A stretch of 64,000 nucleotides of DNA from Microbulbifer sediminum (lineage in GTDB: Bacteria; Pseudomonadota; Gammaproteobacteria; Pseudomonadales; Cellvibrionaceae), in assembly GCF_021729035.1 (NCBI RefSeq), contig NZ_JAJSAP010000007.1:124001-188000 (forward strand), given 5' to 3'. The notes beneath the pieces are model-generated. The model saw nothing but the letters and a program-made list of their open reading frames with translations. It was not told the DNA's origin and searched no databases. Positions 53,805-64,000 of the stretch are shown here, piece after piece. The position numbers and the translations under genes are program-made. Positions within the stretch are counted from its first letter, which is position 1; every line of letters starts with the position of its first letter.

Positions 53805-55190
53805 TCAGAAAAAACTGAACCCAACCTGGAACAGCCGCTCCACGTGGCGGGTGTGGCGGCGGTCCACCAGGAACACGATCACGTGATCATCGCTCTGCAC
53901 CACCACGTCGTCGTGGGCGATCAACACTTCGCTGCCGTGGTTGGTCTCGCGGACGATGGCACCGATGGCCGCTCCCTCCGGCAGGTCGATATCCTCGATC
54001 TTGCGGCCCACCACCTTGGAGGTGCGCTTGTCACCGTGGGCGATCACCTCGATAGCTTCGGCGGCACCGCGACGCAGGGAGTGCACATTGACCATGTCAC
54101 CGCGGCGAACATGGGTGAGCAGGCTGCCGATGGTGTTCTGCTGGGGCGAGATGGCGATATCGATCTCCCCGCCCTGCACCAGTTCCACGTAGGCACGGTT
54201 GTTGATCAGCGTCATCACCTTGCGTGCCCCGAGCCGCTTGGCCAGCAGCGACGACATGATATTGGCCTCGTCGTCATTGGTCAGCGCCAGGAACACGTCC
54301 GTGTCCTCGATGCTTTCCTCCAGCAGCAGGTCCTGGTCGGAGGCACTGCCGTGCAGGATGATGCTATTGGAGAGCTCCTCCGACAGGAAGATGCAGCGCT
54401 CGTGACTCTGCTCGATGATCTTCACCGTGTAACGGTTTTCCAGCTTGTGGGCCAGACGCAGGCCGATATTGCCGCCGCCGGCAATGGTCACCCGCTTGTA
54501 ACCGTGCTCCAGGCGGCGCAGCTCACTCATTACCGCACGGATGTCGGCGCGGGCGGCGATAAAGAATACCTCGTCGCCTGCCTCGATCACCGTATCACCC
54601 TGGGGGATGATGGGGCTGTTACGGCGGTAGATGGCCGCCACCCGGGTATCCACCTTGGGCATGTGCTGGCGCAGGTAGCGCAGCTGGTGGCCCACCAGCG
54701 GGCCACCCTGGATCGCGCGCACCGCAACCAGCTGGACCCGCCCGTTGGCGAAATCCAGTACCTGCAGGGCGCCCGGGTGTTCCATCAGGCGGGCGATATA
54801 CTCGGATACCAGCTGCTCGGGGCTGATCAACACGTCGATGGGAATCGACTGGGGATCGAAAAGTTGTGGGTATTGAAGGTAGGCGGCGGCCCGCACCCTG
54901 GCGATCTTGGTGGGTACGCGAAACAACGAGTGGGCAATCTGGCACGCGGCCATATTGGTCTCGTCGTTGTTGGTCACCGCCACCAGGATGTCGGCGTCCT
55001 CGATTCCCGCTTCCTGCAGGATGTCGGGGTGCGAGGCATGGCCGGCGACGATGCCGATATCGATGCGGTCACGAAGCTCGCGCAGGGTTTTCTCGTCGCT
55101 GTCCACCAGCACAATGTCGTTGCGTTCGGATGCCAGGCTTTCCGCCAGTGAACCACCCACCTGGCCGGCGCCGAGAATGACAATTTTCAT
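53805..55190 (-). CDS. trkA: Trk system potassium uptake regulatory protein TrkA
   Basis: TrkA is the peripheral NAD(H)-binding subunit that gates TrkH. It has 461 residues arranged as two tandem RCK units, each with a TrkA-N Rossmann domain ([15 protein letters not shown] at residue 4; [16 protein letters not shown] near 234) and a TrkA-C domain. It follows rsmB, which is typical of Pseudomonas-like genomes where def, fmt, rsmB and trkA are in one unit. Confidence 0.97.
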   Translation of the reverse strand: MKIVILGAGQVGGSLAESLASERNDIVLVDSDEKTLRELRDRIDIGIVAGHASHPDILQEAGIEDADILVAVTNNDETNMAACQIAHSLFRVPTKIARVRAAAYLQYPQLFDPQSIPIDVLISPEQLVSEYIARLMEHPGALQVLDFANGRVQLVAVRAIQGGPLVGHQLRYLRQHMPKVDTRVAAIYRRNSPIIPQGDTVIEAGDEVFFIAARADIRAVMSELRRLEHGYKRVTIAGGGNIGLRLAHKLENRYTVKIIEQSHERCIFLSEELSNSIILHGSASDQDLLLEESIEDTDVFLALTNDDEANIMSSLLAKRLGARKVMTLINNRAYVELVQGGEIDIAISPQQNTIGSLLTHVRRGDMVNVHSLRRGAAEAIEVIAHGDKRTSKVVGRKIEDIDLPEGAAIGAIVRETNHGSEVLIAHDDVVVQSDDHVIVFLVDRRHTRHVERLFQVGFSFF

Positions 55191-55265
55191 AGGATTATGT
55201 TTGGCTCACGGCCGCAGCCGCCCTAGCTGTTATTGTCCGGTCCCGCGCCGGTCCTTCTGCCGGCT

Positions 55266-56576
55266 TTACTGCGGGGCCTTGCGCAGCAGCGCGTAGAAAA
55301 AGCCGTCGCCGCCTGCGGCGTCGGGAAATAGCTGCATCCCCGCTGCCTGCGGTTCACCCCAGGCAACCCCGTTCAGCAATTGTGGCGTATTGTCGCTCGC
55401 ATCCCCGGTCTCCGCAATGAAGCGGGCGACGACATCGCTGTTTTCAGTCGGCAGGACGGAGCAGGTGGCGTAAAGCAGGCTGCCGCCGGGGCGCAACAAC
55501 TGCCACTGGGCGTGCAGTATGCGGCCCTGCAGCTCTGCCAGCGCGGGAATATCCTCCTCCCGGCGCAACAGCTTGATGTCCGGGTTGCGCCGTATGACGC
55601 CGGTGGCAGAGCAGGGGGCATCCAGCAGGATACGGTCGTAGGGCTCGCCATCCCACCAGTCGCGGGTTTCCGCCGCGTCGGCACACAGCAGTTCGGCGGT
55701 GGCACCCATGCGCTCGAGGTTCTCTGCCACGCGGTCGAGCCGTTCTTCGTCGATATCCAGGCAGGCCAGGTGGGTGTCGGGCTGCAGTTCCAGCAGGTGG
55801 CAGCTCTTTCCGCCGGGGGCGGCGCAGGCATCCAGCACTCGCTCGCCGGCCGCCGGTTGCAGCAGCAGGGCCGCCAACTGGGCCGATTCATCCTGGACAC
55901 TGACATCGCCGTCGGCGAAGCCCGGCAGGTCGGCAACCGCCTGTGCCTCCTCGAGTGTCACCCCAACCGGCGAAACCAGCGTGGCACTGGCGGCGATGCC
56001 AGCCTCGGCCAGCCGCGCCAGGTAGGCGTCGCGGGAGGTTCGTGCGGCGTTTACCCGCAGCGTCATCGGCGGCGGGGTGTTGTTGGCGCGGAAAATGTCC
56101 GCCGCCCGGGGGCCCCAGGCGGCCTTGATGTGCTGCTGCAGCCACGCGGGGTGCATGGAGCTGAATTGCGGGTTGCCGGACAGCTTGCGTTGCAGTTGCT
56201 CGCGATTGCGCTGGGCATTGCGCAGCACACCGTTGATCAATCCCGTCGACCGCTCCAGCTTCAATGCCCGGGCGGCCTCCACGGTGGCGGAAATAGCGGC
56301 GTGATCGGGGATGCGGGTGTACTCGAGCTGGTACAGGCCCAGCAGTAGCAGCGCCTGTACCCGGTTGTCCCCCGGCGGGCGCCGCACCAGCTTGTCCGCC
56401 AGCAGTTGCAGGCGCGGTGCCGTGCGGGCACAGCCATAACACAGCTCTCGCAGCAGGCTGCGATCGCGCTCGGCCACGGATTGCTCTGCGCGCGGTAACA
56501 GGCGCGCCAGCGACCCCTGGCCCTGGAGCAGCGTGGCGACGACTTCGGCCGCCGCAGCGCGGGTGTCAGTGGTCAT
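55266..56576 (-). CDS. rsmB: 16S rRNA (cytosine967-C5)-methyltransferase
   Basis: RsmB (Sun/Fmu) methylates C967 of 16S rRNA. It has 436 residues. The NusB-like RNA-binding domain covers the first 140 residues; the SAM domain has [18 protein letters not shown] near residue 240 and the catalytic Cys in [15 protein letters not shown] near 310, with the second conserved Cys in [11 protein letters not shown]. It overlaps fmt by 11 bases, so translation is coupled. Confidence 0.96.
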   Translation of the reverse strand: MTTDTRAAAAEVVATLLQGQGSLARLLPRAEQSVAERDRSLLRELCYGCARTAPRLQLLADKLVRRPPGDNRVQALLLLGLYQLEYTRIPDHAAISATVEAARALKLERSTGLINGVLRNAQRNREQLQRKLSGNPQFSSMHPAWLQQHIKAAWGPRAADIFRANNTPPPMTLRVNAARTSRDAYLARLAEAGIAASATLVSPVGVTLEEAQAVADLPGFADGDVSVQDESAQLAALLLQPAAGERVLDACAAPGGKSCHLLELQPDTHLACLDIDEERLDRVAENLERMGATAELLCADAAETRDWWDGEPYDRILLDAPCSATGVIRRNPDIKLLRREEDIPALAELQGRILHAQWQLLRPGGSLLYATCSVLPTENSDVVARFIAETGDASDNTPQLLNGVAWGEPQAAGMQLFPDAAGGDGFFYALLRKAPQ

Positions 56577-57540
56577 TGGCAGTTACTCCGTCGAGTCGCT
56601 GGCCCGGTACGAACAGGTCCGGGTAACCCCGCAGTATCTCCGCCGCTTCCAGTGCTTTCTTGCCCGGTAGCTGCAGTAACTGCAATCGCAGTGCCTCGCG
56701 CCCGCAGGCGACCAGGATGCCCTCTGCATCTGCAGCGATGACGGTACCGGGGATGTCGCTGTGGCAGCCGCGCTCCAGCTGCGCGCGATACACCCGCAGT
56801 CGCTGTTCGCCCCGGTTGTCGGAATAGGTGGTCCAGCACACAGGGAATGGGTTGAAGGCGCGAATCTGGCGCTCGATCTCGACTGCAGGGCGCAGCCAGT
56901 CGATGCGCGCCTCCTCCTTGCTGATCTTGCCCGCATAGTTGGCCCGGCCGTCGTCCTGTGGTCGCGGTTCTGCCGTGCCCGCGGCCAGCTGCGCCAGGGC
57001 CTCCAGCAGCGCCGGGCCACCGAGGCCGGCGAGTTTGTCATGCAGGCTGCCGCCAGTGTCGGCGGGGGTGATAGTGCAGCGGCTCTCTACCAGCACGGGG
57101 CCGGTGTCCAGGCCCTCTTCCATCTGCATGATGGCGACGCCGCTTTCTGCATCCCCGGCCTCGATGGCGCGCTGGATCGGTGCGGCCCCGCGCCAGCGGG
57201 GCAGCAGTGATGCGTGCACGTTGACGCAGCCCAGGCGCGGGGTATCCAGTACCGCCCGGGGCAGGATCAGGCCGTAGGCCACCACGACCATGATGTCGGC
57301 GCCAAGCGCCGCCAGTTCAGCCTGTGCGGCTTCATCGCGGAGGCTTGGCGGCTGGTAGACAGGGATATCGTGCCGCAGTGCCAGTTGCTTGACCGGGCTG
57401 GCGAGCAGTTTCTTGCCACGCCCGGCGGGGCGGTCCGGCTGGCTATAGACAGCGACCACATTGTGTTCGCTGTCGAGCAGCGCCTGCAGGTGCACGGCGG
57501 CAAAGTCCGGCGTGCCGGCGAAAATAATGTTCAGGCTCAT
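56566..57540 (-). CDS. fmt: Methionyl-tRNA formyltransferase
   Basis: Fmt formylates initiator Met-tRNA using 10-formyl-tetrahydrofolate. It has 324 residues from the ATG at 57540 ([20 protein letters not shown] follows); the open frame further upstream is rejected as it lacks family likeness. The formyltransferase motif is [17 protein letters not shown] near residue 107, with the catalytic Asn-His-Asp set. The C-terminal tRNA-binding domain is present. It is 110 bases downstream of def. Confidence 0.97.
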   Translation of the reverse strand: MSLNIIFAGTPDFAAVHLQALLDSEHNVVAVYSQPDRPAGRGKKLLASPVKQLALRHDIPVYQPPSLRDEAAQAELAALGADIMVVVAYGLILPRAVLDTPRLGCVNVHASLLPRWRGAAPIQRAIEAGDAESGVAIMQMEEGLDTGPVLVESRCTITPADTGGSLHDKLAGLGGPALLEALAQLAAGTAEPRPQDDGRANYAGKISKEEARIDWLRPAVEIERQIRAFNPFPVCWTTYSDNRGEQRLRVYRAQLERGCHSDIPGTVIAADAEGILVACGREALRLQLLQLPGKKALEAAEILRGYPDLFVPGQRLDGVTANDH

Positions 57541-57650
57541 ATAACGTCGTTGTTCTGGTATGGCGGGGATGTTGGTAGTGACCGGATGTTTCACAGTGTA
57601 GCGAGCGGGTTGCCGGTGCACGGGCACCGGCCAGGGACTGTGGGGCCGTG

Positions 57651-58157
57651 TCAGGCGCGCTTGCGCTGGGCCTTTTCCAGCTTGGAGCGGATACGATTGC
57701 GCTTCAGCGGCGAGATGTAATCGACGAACAGCTTGCCGTCCAGGTGGTCCAGCTCGTGCTGGATACACACGGCCAGCAGGCCCTCGGCCTCCATGGCAAA
57801 CGCTTCGCCATTGCGGTCCAGCGCCTTCACGCGCACAAGGCGCGGCCGCTCCACGGTTTCGTAGAAGCCGGGCACTGACAGGCAGCCCTCGTCGTACTGG
57901 TGGATCTCCGGATCCAGCACTTCTACTTCCGGGTTGATAAAGACCAGCGGCTCGCTCTGGTCCTCGGAGACATCGATTACAACGATACGCTGGTGCACAT
58001 TGACCTGGGTCGCCGCCAGGCCCACCCCGGGTGCCTCGTACATGGTCTCGAACATGTCGTCCAAGAGCGTTCGCAGCTCATCGGTGACCTTTTCGACGGG
58101 CTTGGCCACCTGACGGAGGCGGGGATCGGGGAATTCTAGGATCTCGAGCTTGGCCAT
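57651..58157 (-). CDS. def: Peptide deformylase
   Basis: Def removes the N-formyl group from new proteins. It has 168 residues. All three motifs are intact: [10 protein letters not shown] near residue 45, EGCLSVPGF near 90 (metal-binding Cys) and QHELDHLDG near 132 (HExxH). It is the first gene of the def-fmt-rsmB-trkA-trkH run and is divergent from the LysM gene. Confidence 0.98.
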   Translation of the reverse strand: MAKLEILEFPDPRLRQVAKPVEKVTDELRTLLDDMFETMYEAPGVGLAATQVNVHQRIVVIDVSEDQSEPLVFINPEVEVLDPEIHQYDEGCLSVPGFYETVERPRLVRVKALDRNGEAFAMEAEGLLAVCIQHELDHLDGKLFVDYISPLKRNRIRSKLEKAQRKRA

Positions 58158-58341
58158 ATCACCTGTGACAAACTTCTAGTAAACATGGAACTTGCGCTGA
58201 TAACATAATGATCGCGCTCGATATTTGCCGCAAGGAGCCGCTGCAGGCCGTGCCTGCCGGATGCTGTTAACAAGGCTCCCGCCACCGAGGCTGTGGCCCG
58301 GCGCTGAGAATTATAGCGATAAAGAGCATAGGAATGCTTCC

Positions 58342-59403
58342 ATGAAAAAAATTATTCTGGCCGCCGGCGTCCTGCTGGCCGCGGCGTTCGGCATCCAGGC
58401 GGCCGACGTGCGCCTCAATCCGGACCACCCGGACGAGTATGTGGTCCAGAAGGGCGACACCCTCTGGGACATTTCCGGTACCTTTCTCGCCCAGCCCTGG
58501 TACTGGCCCGAAATATGGCAGGTTAACCCCCAGGTCGAAAACCCCCACCTGATTTATCCCGGTGACCGCCTGCGCCTGGTCTACGTCGAGGGCCAGCCGC
58601 GGCTGCAGCTCGAGCGCGCACCGCGCCCCTATCGCCTGTCGCCGGGGGCCGACCGCCTGGCGCCGCAGGTGCGCCGCGAGGCAGTGACTGAAGCCATTCC
58701 CGCAATCCCGCTGGACGCCATCAATGCCTTCCTGTCCCGCACCCGAATCGTCGAGCCCAACGCCTTCGAGGGCACCCCCTACGTGATTTCCGGACAGGAC
58801 CAGCGGATTTTGATGGGCGCCGGCGAGCGTATCTACGCCCGCGGTGACTTTCGCGCGCCCCTCGCCTCTTATGGCATCTATCGCCCGGGCGAGGTTTACG
58901 CCGACCCCTACACCGGTGAGATCCTGGGTATGCAGGCACTGGATGTCGGCGATGTTGACCTCTACCAGCTGGATCCTGACGAGCGCCAGGACTTCGCCGT
59001 GGCGACCATGGAGGTGACCCGCACTTCCCGCGAAATCCGCCTGGAGGATCGCCTGCTGCCGGTGGAGGAGCGCTCCATTGCCGCGCTGTTCCAGCCGGGC
59101 GCGCCGGCCACTCCGGTGGAGGGCGTGATCCTGGGGGTTGAAGAGGGCGTGACCCAGATCGGCAAGTACGATGTGGTTGCCATCAACCAGGGCGAGCGCG
59201 AGGGCCTGCAGCCGGGCCACGTACTGGCGATTTACAAGCGCGGTGCCGTGGTGCACGACCGTATTGAGCGCGAAAACGTGAAACTGCCCGACGAGCGTGC
59301 CGGCCTGCTGATGGTGTTCCGCACCTTCGATAAGATGAGCCTGGGCCTGGTGCTCGAGGCCGACCGGGCACTGGAAGTCCTGGACCTGGTCCGCAACCCG
59401 TAA
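58342..59403 (+). CDS. LysM-domain secreted protein
   Basis: This 353-residue protein has an N-terminal signal peptide (KKIILAAGVLLAAAFGIQA) and one LysM peptidoglycan-binding domain near residues 32-80 (VVQKGDTLWDISGTFLAQPW, then NPHLIYPGDRLRLVY). The rest is a conserved domain of unknown role found with LysM in this genomic position (P. aeruginosa PA0020). The ATG at 58342 was chosen since AGGA precedes it at 8 bases and the longer frame from 58225 hides the signal. It is expected in the periplasm, attached to peptidoglycan. Confidence 0.9.
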   Translation: MKKIILAAGVLLAAAFGIQAADVRLNPDHPDEYVVQKGDTLWDISGTFLAQPWYWPEIWQVNPQVENPHLIYPGDRLRLVYVEGQPRLQLERAPRPYRLSPGADRLAPQVRREAVTEAIPAIPLDAINAFLSRTRIVEPNAFEGTPYVISGQDQRILMGAGERIYARGDFRAPLASYGIYRPGEVYADPYTGEILGMQALDVGDVDLYQLDPDERQDFAVATMEVTRTSREIRLEDRLLPVEERSIAALFQPGAPATPVEGVILGVEEGVTQIGKYDVVAINQGEREGLQPGHVLAIYKRGAVVHDRIERENVKLPDERAGLLMVFRTFDKMSLGLVLEADRALEVLDLVRNP

Positions 59404-59505
59404 CCCGGCGCGGGGCACTCGTCGCCCCGCACCACTGCCCCTGCAGACAGCCCGCCGGAAGCCGGCCGCAGCAGGCAGGAACCCCACCGACACCCCGGAA
59501 GACGC

Positions 59506-60648
59506 ATGGACGCGCTGACCCACACGATGGCCCTGCTGCGCCTGGAAGGCCTGGGCCCCGCCCGCTACTGGCAGCTGCTGGAACACTATGGCGACCCGGC
59601 GGCGGCCCTCCGTTCCCTGCCGGAATCCCTGCTCGACAAGCTGCCCCCGCGGGCCCGCCAGCAGTGGCGCGAATACCGCGAACGCGGTGAAGACAGTGCC
59701 CTCGTGCGCTGGGTGCGGGAAGAGCTGGAGCGCTGCAGCGACAGCGGCATCCACACCATCCACCACCGCGACGATGACTACCCGGCCCTGTTACGTGAGA
59801 TCTCCCGGCCACCGCCGGTCCTCTATCTGCGCGGTAACCCCGCCGTGCTGCACCTGCCGCAGATTGCCGTGGTGGGAGCGAGGCGTGCCTCCCGGGTGGG
59901 CCTGGACAACGCCCGCGCCTTCGCCCGCGACCTGGCTGCCGGCGGCTTCGCCATCAGCTCCGGACTGGCGCTGGGCGTCGATGGAGCCGCGCACCGCGGC
60001 GCACTCGACAGTGACGGCGCCACGATTGCGGTGCTGGGCAGCGGTATCGACCGTATCTATCCGCGCCGCCACGATGCACTGGCCGCGAAGATTGCCGAGC
60101 GCGGCGGTGCCCTGCTCAGTGAACAGACGCTCGGCAGCGCGGCGGAAGCCGCCAATTTCCCCCGGCGCAACCGCATCATCAGCGGCCTGGCCCGCGGCGT
60201 ATTGCTGGTGGAGGCGGCGGTGCGTTCCGGTTCCCTGATCACCGCGCGCCTGGCACTGGAGCAGAACCGGGAGGTATTTGCCATTCCCGGTTCCATCCAC
60301 AACCCGCTGGCACGTGGCTGCCACGAGATGATCAAGCAGGGCGCCGCCCTGGTGGAAACCGCAGCTGAAATCGTCGCCCAGCTGGGAGGTGTCTACCTGC
60401 CGCCAGCGACGGAGCGACCCTCCGGGGTTGAATTGCCCGAGGCGGAGAGACGCCTGGTGCTGGCGCTGGGTGGGGATCTGCGAAGCCTGGAACAGCTGGC
60501 GATTGATACCGGTCAGGGCACCAGCGAACTGATGGCAACCCTGGTGCGGATGGAACTGGCCGGCCTGGTCGAGCAGGTACCCGGTGGTTACCAGCTGACG
60601 GGGCAGGGCGAGGCGCACATGACTGCCCACCTGCAGGGAGCGGACTGA
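59506..60648 (+). CDS. dprA: DNA-processing protein DprA
   Basis: DprA (Smf) protects incoming single-stranded DNA and loads RecA during natural transformation. It has 380 residues: an N-terminal helical region, a Rossmann core with VVGARRASRVGLDNA near residue 124, then SSGLALGVDGAAHRGAL and LLVEAAVRSGSLITARLALE near 230, and a C-terminal winged-helix-like part ending near residue 375. Typical for this locus. Confidence 0.96.
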   Translation: MDALTHTMALLRLEGLGPARYWQLLEHYGDPAAALRSLPESLLDKLPPRARQQWREYRERGEDSALVRWVREELERCSDSGIHTIHHRDDDYPALLREISRPPPVLYLRGNPAVLHLPQIAVVGARRASRVGLDNARAFARDLAAGGFAISSGLALGVDGAAHRGALDSDGATIAVLGSGIDRIYPRRHDALAAKIAERGGALLSEQTLGSAAEAANFPRRNRIISGLARGVLLVEAAVRSGSLITARLALEQNREVFAIPGSIHNPLARGCHEMIKQGAALVETAAEIVAQLGGVYLPPATERPSGVELPEAERRLVLALGGDLRSLEQLAIDTGQGTSELMATLVRMELAGLVEQVPGGYQLTGQGEAHMTAHLQGAD

Positions 60649-60879
60649 GGCGGCGCCGGGCGGGTATGCAGGGGTGCCAGCCGCCGCCATTGGCGCCCGC
60701 AATCGCTGAAGTTGCGCTTTATTGTTGGTAGTGGCCCCTCAAGGTGGTGATGGGAACACCGGCTTGCCCCAGCTGACATCCGCGGGCAGGGCGGTCGCGG
60801 GGGCAGAACTTGTTTTGCGCAGGGCAATCCGCTAGATTGCCGCGTCTTTACCGCATCGACCGTGTTAGAGAGAGCTGAA

Positions 60880-61395
60880 ATGAGCAAGCCTTTTGTCGCC
60901 ATCCTGATGGGTTCTGATTCAGACCTTCCGGTAATGGAAGCCGCCTTCGGCGTGCTGGAGAAGTTCGATATTCCCTTCGAGGTGAAGGTAACTTCCGCCC
61001 ACCGCACCCCGGAAAACACCCACAAGTATGTGACCGACGCCGACCAGCGCGGTTGCGCGGCCTTTATCTGTGCCGCCGGCATGGCTGCCCACCTGGCCGG
61101 TGCCGTGTCCGCAACCACCCTGAAGCCGGTAATTGGTGTGCCGATCAATGCTTCCCTCGACGGCCTGGACGCTCTGCTGTCCACCGTACAGATGCCCGGC
61201 GGTATCCCGGTGGCCACCGTGGCGATTGGCAAGGCCGGCGCCAAGAACGCTGCTTACCTGGCCGCGCAGATCATCGGCTCTGCCGACAAGGAAATGCACC
61301 AGAAGCTGGTGGATGAGCGTCGCGCCAACGCCGATGCCATCATCGCCAAGGACGAGCAGCTGCAGAAAGACCTCGAGCAGCGCAAGACCAAGTAA
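60880..61395 (+). CDS. purE: N5-carboxyaminoimidazole ribonucleotide mutase
   Basis: PurE converts N5-CAIR to CAIR in purine synthesis (class I). It has 171 residues from the ATG at 60880, which has GAGAG 5 bases upstream. The signature MGSDSDLPVM is at residues 10-19 and HRTPENT near 45 holds the catalytic His. Its usual partner purK does not follow; tsaC does, 11 bases later. Confidence 0.96.
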   Translation: MSKPFVAILMGSDSDLPVMEAAFGVLEKFDIPFEVKVTSAHRTPENTHKYVTDADQRGCAAFICAAGMAAHLAGAVSATTLKPVIGVPINASLDGLDALLSTVQMPGGIPVATVAIGKAGAKNAAYLAAQIIGSADKEMHQKLVDERRANADAIIAKDEQLQKDLEQRKTK

Positions 61396-61406
61396 GCGGC
61401 CGCCAG

Positions 61407-62923
<1,517 letters not shown>

Positions 62924-62959
62924 TCGATGTGTGGCATGGCAATAGCGGAGTAACCGGCA

Positions 62960-63391
62960 TTGGATAAGGCGCGCGAACAGGAGATCAACAGACTGTTTCT
63001 GGAGTACCGCCGGACCTTCGAAAGCGGTGATGCCGAGCAGGTCGCGGATTTTTACCGTTTTCCATTGCACTATTACAGCGAGAGCGGCGGCAAGGCGGCG
63101 GTGGACCGGCCCCAGTTTGAGCGGCTGGTGGCGCGCCTGCTGGCGATCTACCGGCGGCTGGGTGTCGAGCAGATTGTCGGCACCATTGCCGGGATCAACG
63201 AACTGAACGAGAACAGTGCACAGGTTTCGCTGAACTGGATCCTGCTGCGGGCGGGCAATGGCGAGCGCCAGCCGGTGTACAGCGCCACCACCCGTTACCT
63301 GGTGGGCGAGTGCGACGGCTTCCTCCGGATCGATGGCCTGATCGCCGTGGATGAAACCCGCAAGATTCGCGCGGCGCTGCGCCAGCCCTGA
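62960..63391 (+). CDS. Small NTF2-like protein of unknown function
   Basis: This 143-residue cytoplasmic protein has the pattern of an NTF2/SnoaL-type cone fold: an opening helix pair (INRLFLEYRRTFESGDAEQV), a short hydrophobic strand with FYRFPLHYYSE, and later strands such as SAQVSLNWILLRAGNGE and FLRIDGLIAVDE. Members bind small ligands or act as enzymes, but the sequence gives no hint of which. It uses a TTG start at 62960 with GGAG 9 bases upstream. It lies 36 bases after hemF, 34 before aroE, and may be co-transcribed. Confidence 0.7.
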   Translation: MDKAREQEINRLFLEYRRTFESGDAEQVADFYRFPLHYYSESGGKAAVDRPQFERLVARLLAIYRRLGVEQIVGTIAGINELNENSAQVSLNWILLRAGNGERQPVYSATTRYLVGECDGFLRIDGLIAVDETRKIRAALRQP

Positions 63392-63425
63392 GCGCCGGCG
63401 CCCGGTGCTGGACCGGGCAAAATCA

Positions 63426-64000
63426 ATGGAAATGGTCGTGACAGATAGATACGCCGTTGTCGGCAATCCCATCGGGCATTCCCGCTCGCCGGAAATCCAT
63501 ACCGCCTTCGCTGCCCAGACCGGCCAGGATATCGATTACCGCCGGGAGCTGGCTGAACCCGGTGGTTTTGTGGACTTTGCCCGGCACTTCTTTGCCGCTG
63601 GCGGCTGCGGCCTGAATGTCACCGTGCCCTTCAAGCTGGCTGCCTGCGACTTTGCCGACCGGCTGACGGAGCGGGCGCGGGCCGCCGGGGCGGTCAATAC
63701 GCTCAAGCGCGAGAGCGATGGCTCGATTCTCGGCGACAATACCGACGGCGCCGGCCTCGTGGCGGACCTGCTGCGGCTGGGCTGGCCGCCCCGCGGGCAA
63801 CGAATCCTGTTGCTGGGTGCCGGCGGCGCGGGGCGGGGAGCGATACTGCCACTGCTGCAGGAAGCGCCGGCCGCGCTGCATATTGCCAACCGCACCCCGG
63901 GGAAGGCCCTGCAGCTGGCGGAGTCCTTTGCCGGTATGGGACCTGTAAGTGGCGGAGGCCTGGAGGATATCCCCGGCCAGTATGACCTGGTGATCAACGC
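63426..64000 (+). CDS. aroE: Shikimate dehydrogenase (3' end outside window)
   Basis: AroE reduces 3-dehydroshikimate to shikimate with NADPH on the aromatic amino-acid pathway. The first 191 residues are visible. The shikimate site is GNPIGHSRSPEIH near residue 14, the catalytic Lys is in NVTVPFKLAA near 68, and the NADP motif is LGAGGAGRGA near 130. The start may be ATG at 63426, ATG at 63432 or GTG at 63438. The frame runs off the window edge. Confidence 0.95.
   Translation, partial: MEMVVTDRYAVVGNPIGHSRSPEIHTAFAAQTGQDIDYRRELAEPGGFVDFARHFFAAGGCGLNVTVPFKLAACDFADRLTERARAAGAVNTLKRESDGSILGDNTDGAGLVADLLRLGWPPRGQRILLLGAGGAGRGAILPLLQEAPAALHIANRTPGKALQLAESFAGMGPVSGGGLEDIPGQYDLVIN

Noticed and set aside
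53843-53854. CTCCACGTGGCG in trkA, another parS-like core.
   Set aside because: Only the central CCACGTGG is shared; the outer arms do not match.
57541-57768. A 76-residue N-terminal extension of fmt.
   Set aside because: Its sequence is Arg/Pro-rich and unlike the family; it overlaps def and the ATG at 57540 gives the normal protein.

Overview
The window is a stretch of gammaproteobacterial chromosome centred on the replication origin region, roughly 60% G+C by eye. The gene order (glmS, DeoR regulator, glmU, atpCDGAHFEBI, parBA, rsmG, mnmG, mnmE, yidC, yidD, rnpA, rpmH, dnaA, dnaN, recF, gyrB, and later gmhB, glyS, glyQ, an LpxL-type acyltransferase, trkH, trkA, rsmB, fmt, def, a LysM protein, dprA, tsaC, hemF, aroE) is the order known from the Pseudomonas aeruginosa origin region. 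Several extra genes and the protein style suggest a marine relative such as the Cellvibrionales (Microbulbifer-like). This placement is an inference from synteny, not from a database search.

Layout. 1-4.4 kb: a CPA2 cation/proton antiporter cut by the window edge, glmS, and a DeoR-type regulator with a repeat-rich operator. 4.4-9.2 kb: a three-gene 2-oxoacid dehydrogenase cluster (E2, E1-beta, E1-alpha) sitting between glmU and the regulator/glmS pair. 9.4-16.3 kb: an accessory block with an FNT channel, a glutathione S-transferase, a secreted TPR protein, a patatin-like phospholipase and a large beta-propeller-like lipoprotein. 16.4-23.7 kb: the complete F1Fo ATP synthase operon with a recognisable sigma-70 promoter and a UUCG-loop terminator. 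23.9-28.4 kb: parB, parA, rsmG and mnmG. 28.4-29.1 kb: a gap with an AT-rich core and DnaA-box-like sites. 29.1-33.0 kb: mnmE, yidC, yidD, rnpA, rpmH. 33.5-39.9 kb: dnaA, dnaN, recF, gyrB. 40-45.4 kb: a second accessory block with a CysH-like protein, a GNAT acetyltransferase, a FecA-like TonB receptor with a possible Fur box, a small secreted protein, and a gene-poor 1.2 kb. 45.4-64 kb: housekeeping genes for LPS, translation, K+ uptake, DNA processing, purine, haem and shikimate metabolism, ending inside aroE.

How it works together. Left of the origin almost all genes are on the minus strand. From dnaA to gyrB they are on the plus strand. Two gaps look like origin DNA: the mnmG-mnmE gap (AT-rich block plus DnaA-box-like sites, and a flip of G/C bias in hand-counted samples) and the rpmH-dnaA gap (two perfect DnaA boxes, one at the dnaA promoter). 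The ParABS partition system is complete here: parAB lies left of the origin and two perfect 16-bp parS palindromes lie inside recF.

No CRISPR array, insertion sequence, prophage, rRNA or convincing tRNA was seen. I found no clear undescribed multi-gene system. The most interesting signals are the origin architecture, the parS pair in recF, the operator-like repeats at the DeoR regulator and atp promoters, and a few poorly characterised proteins.
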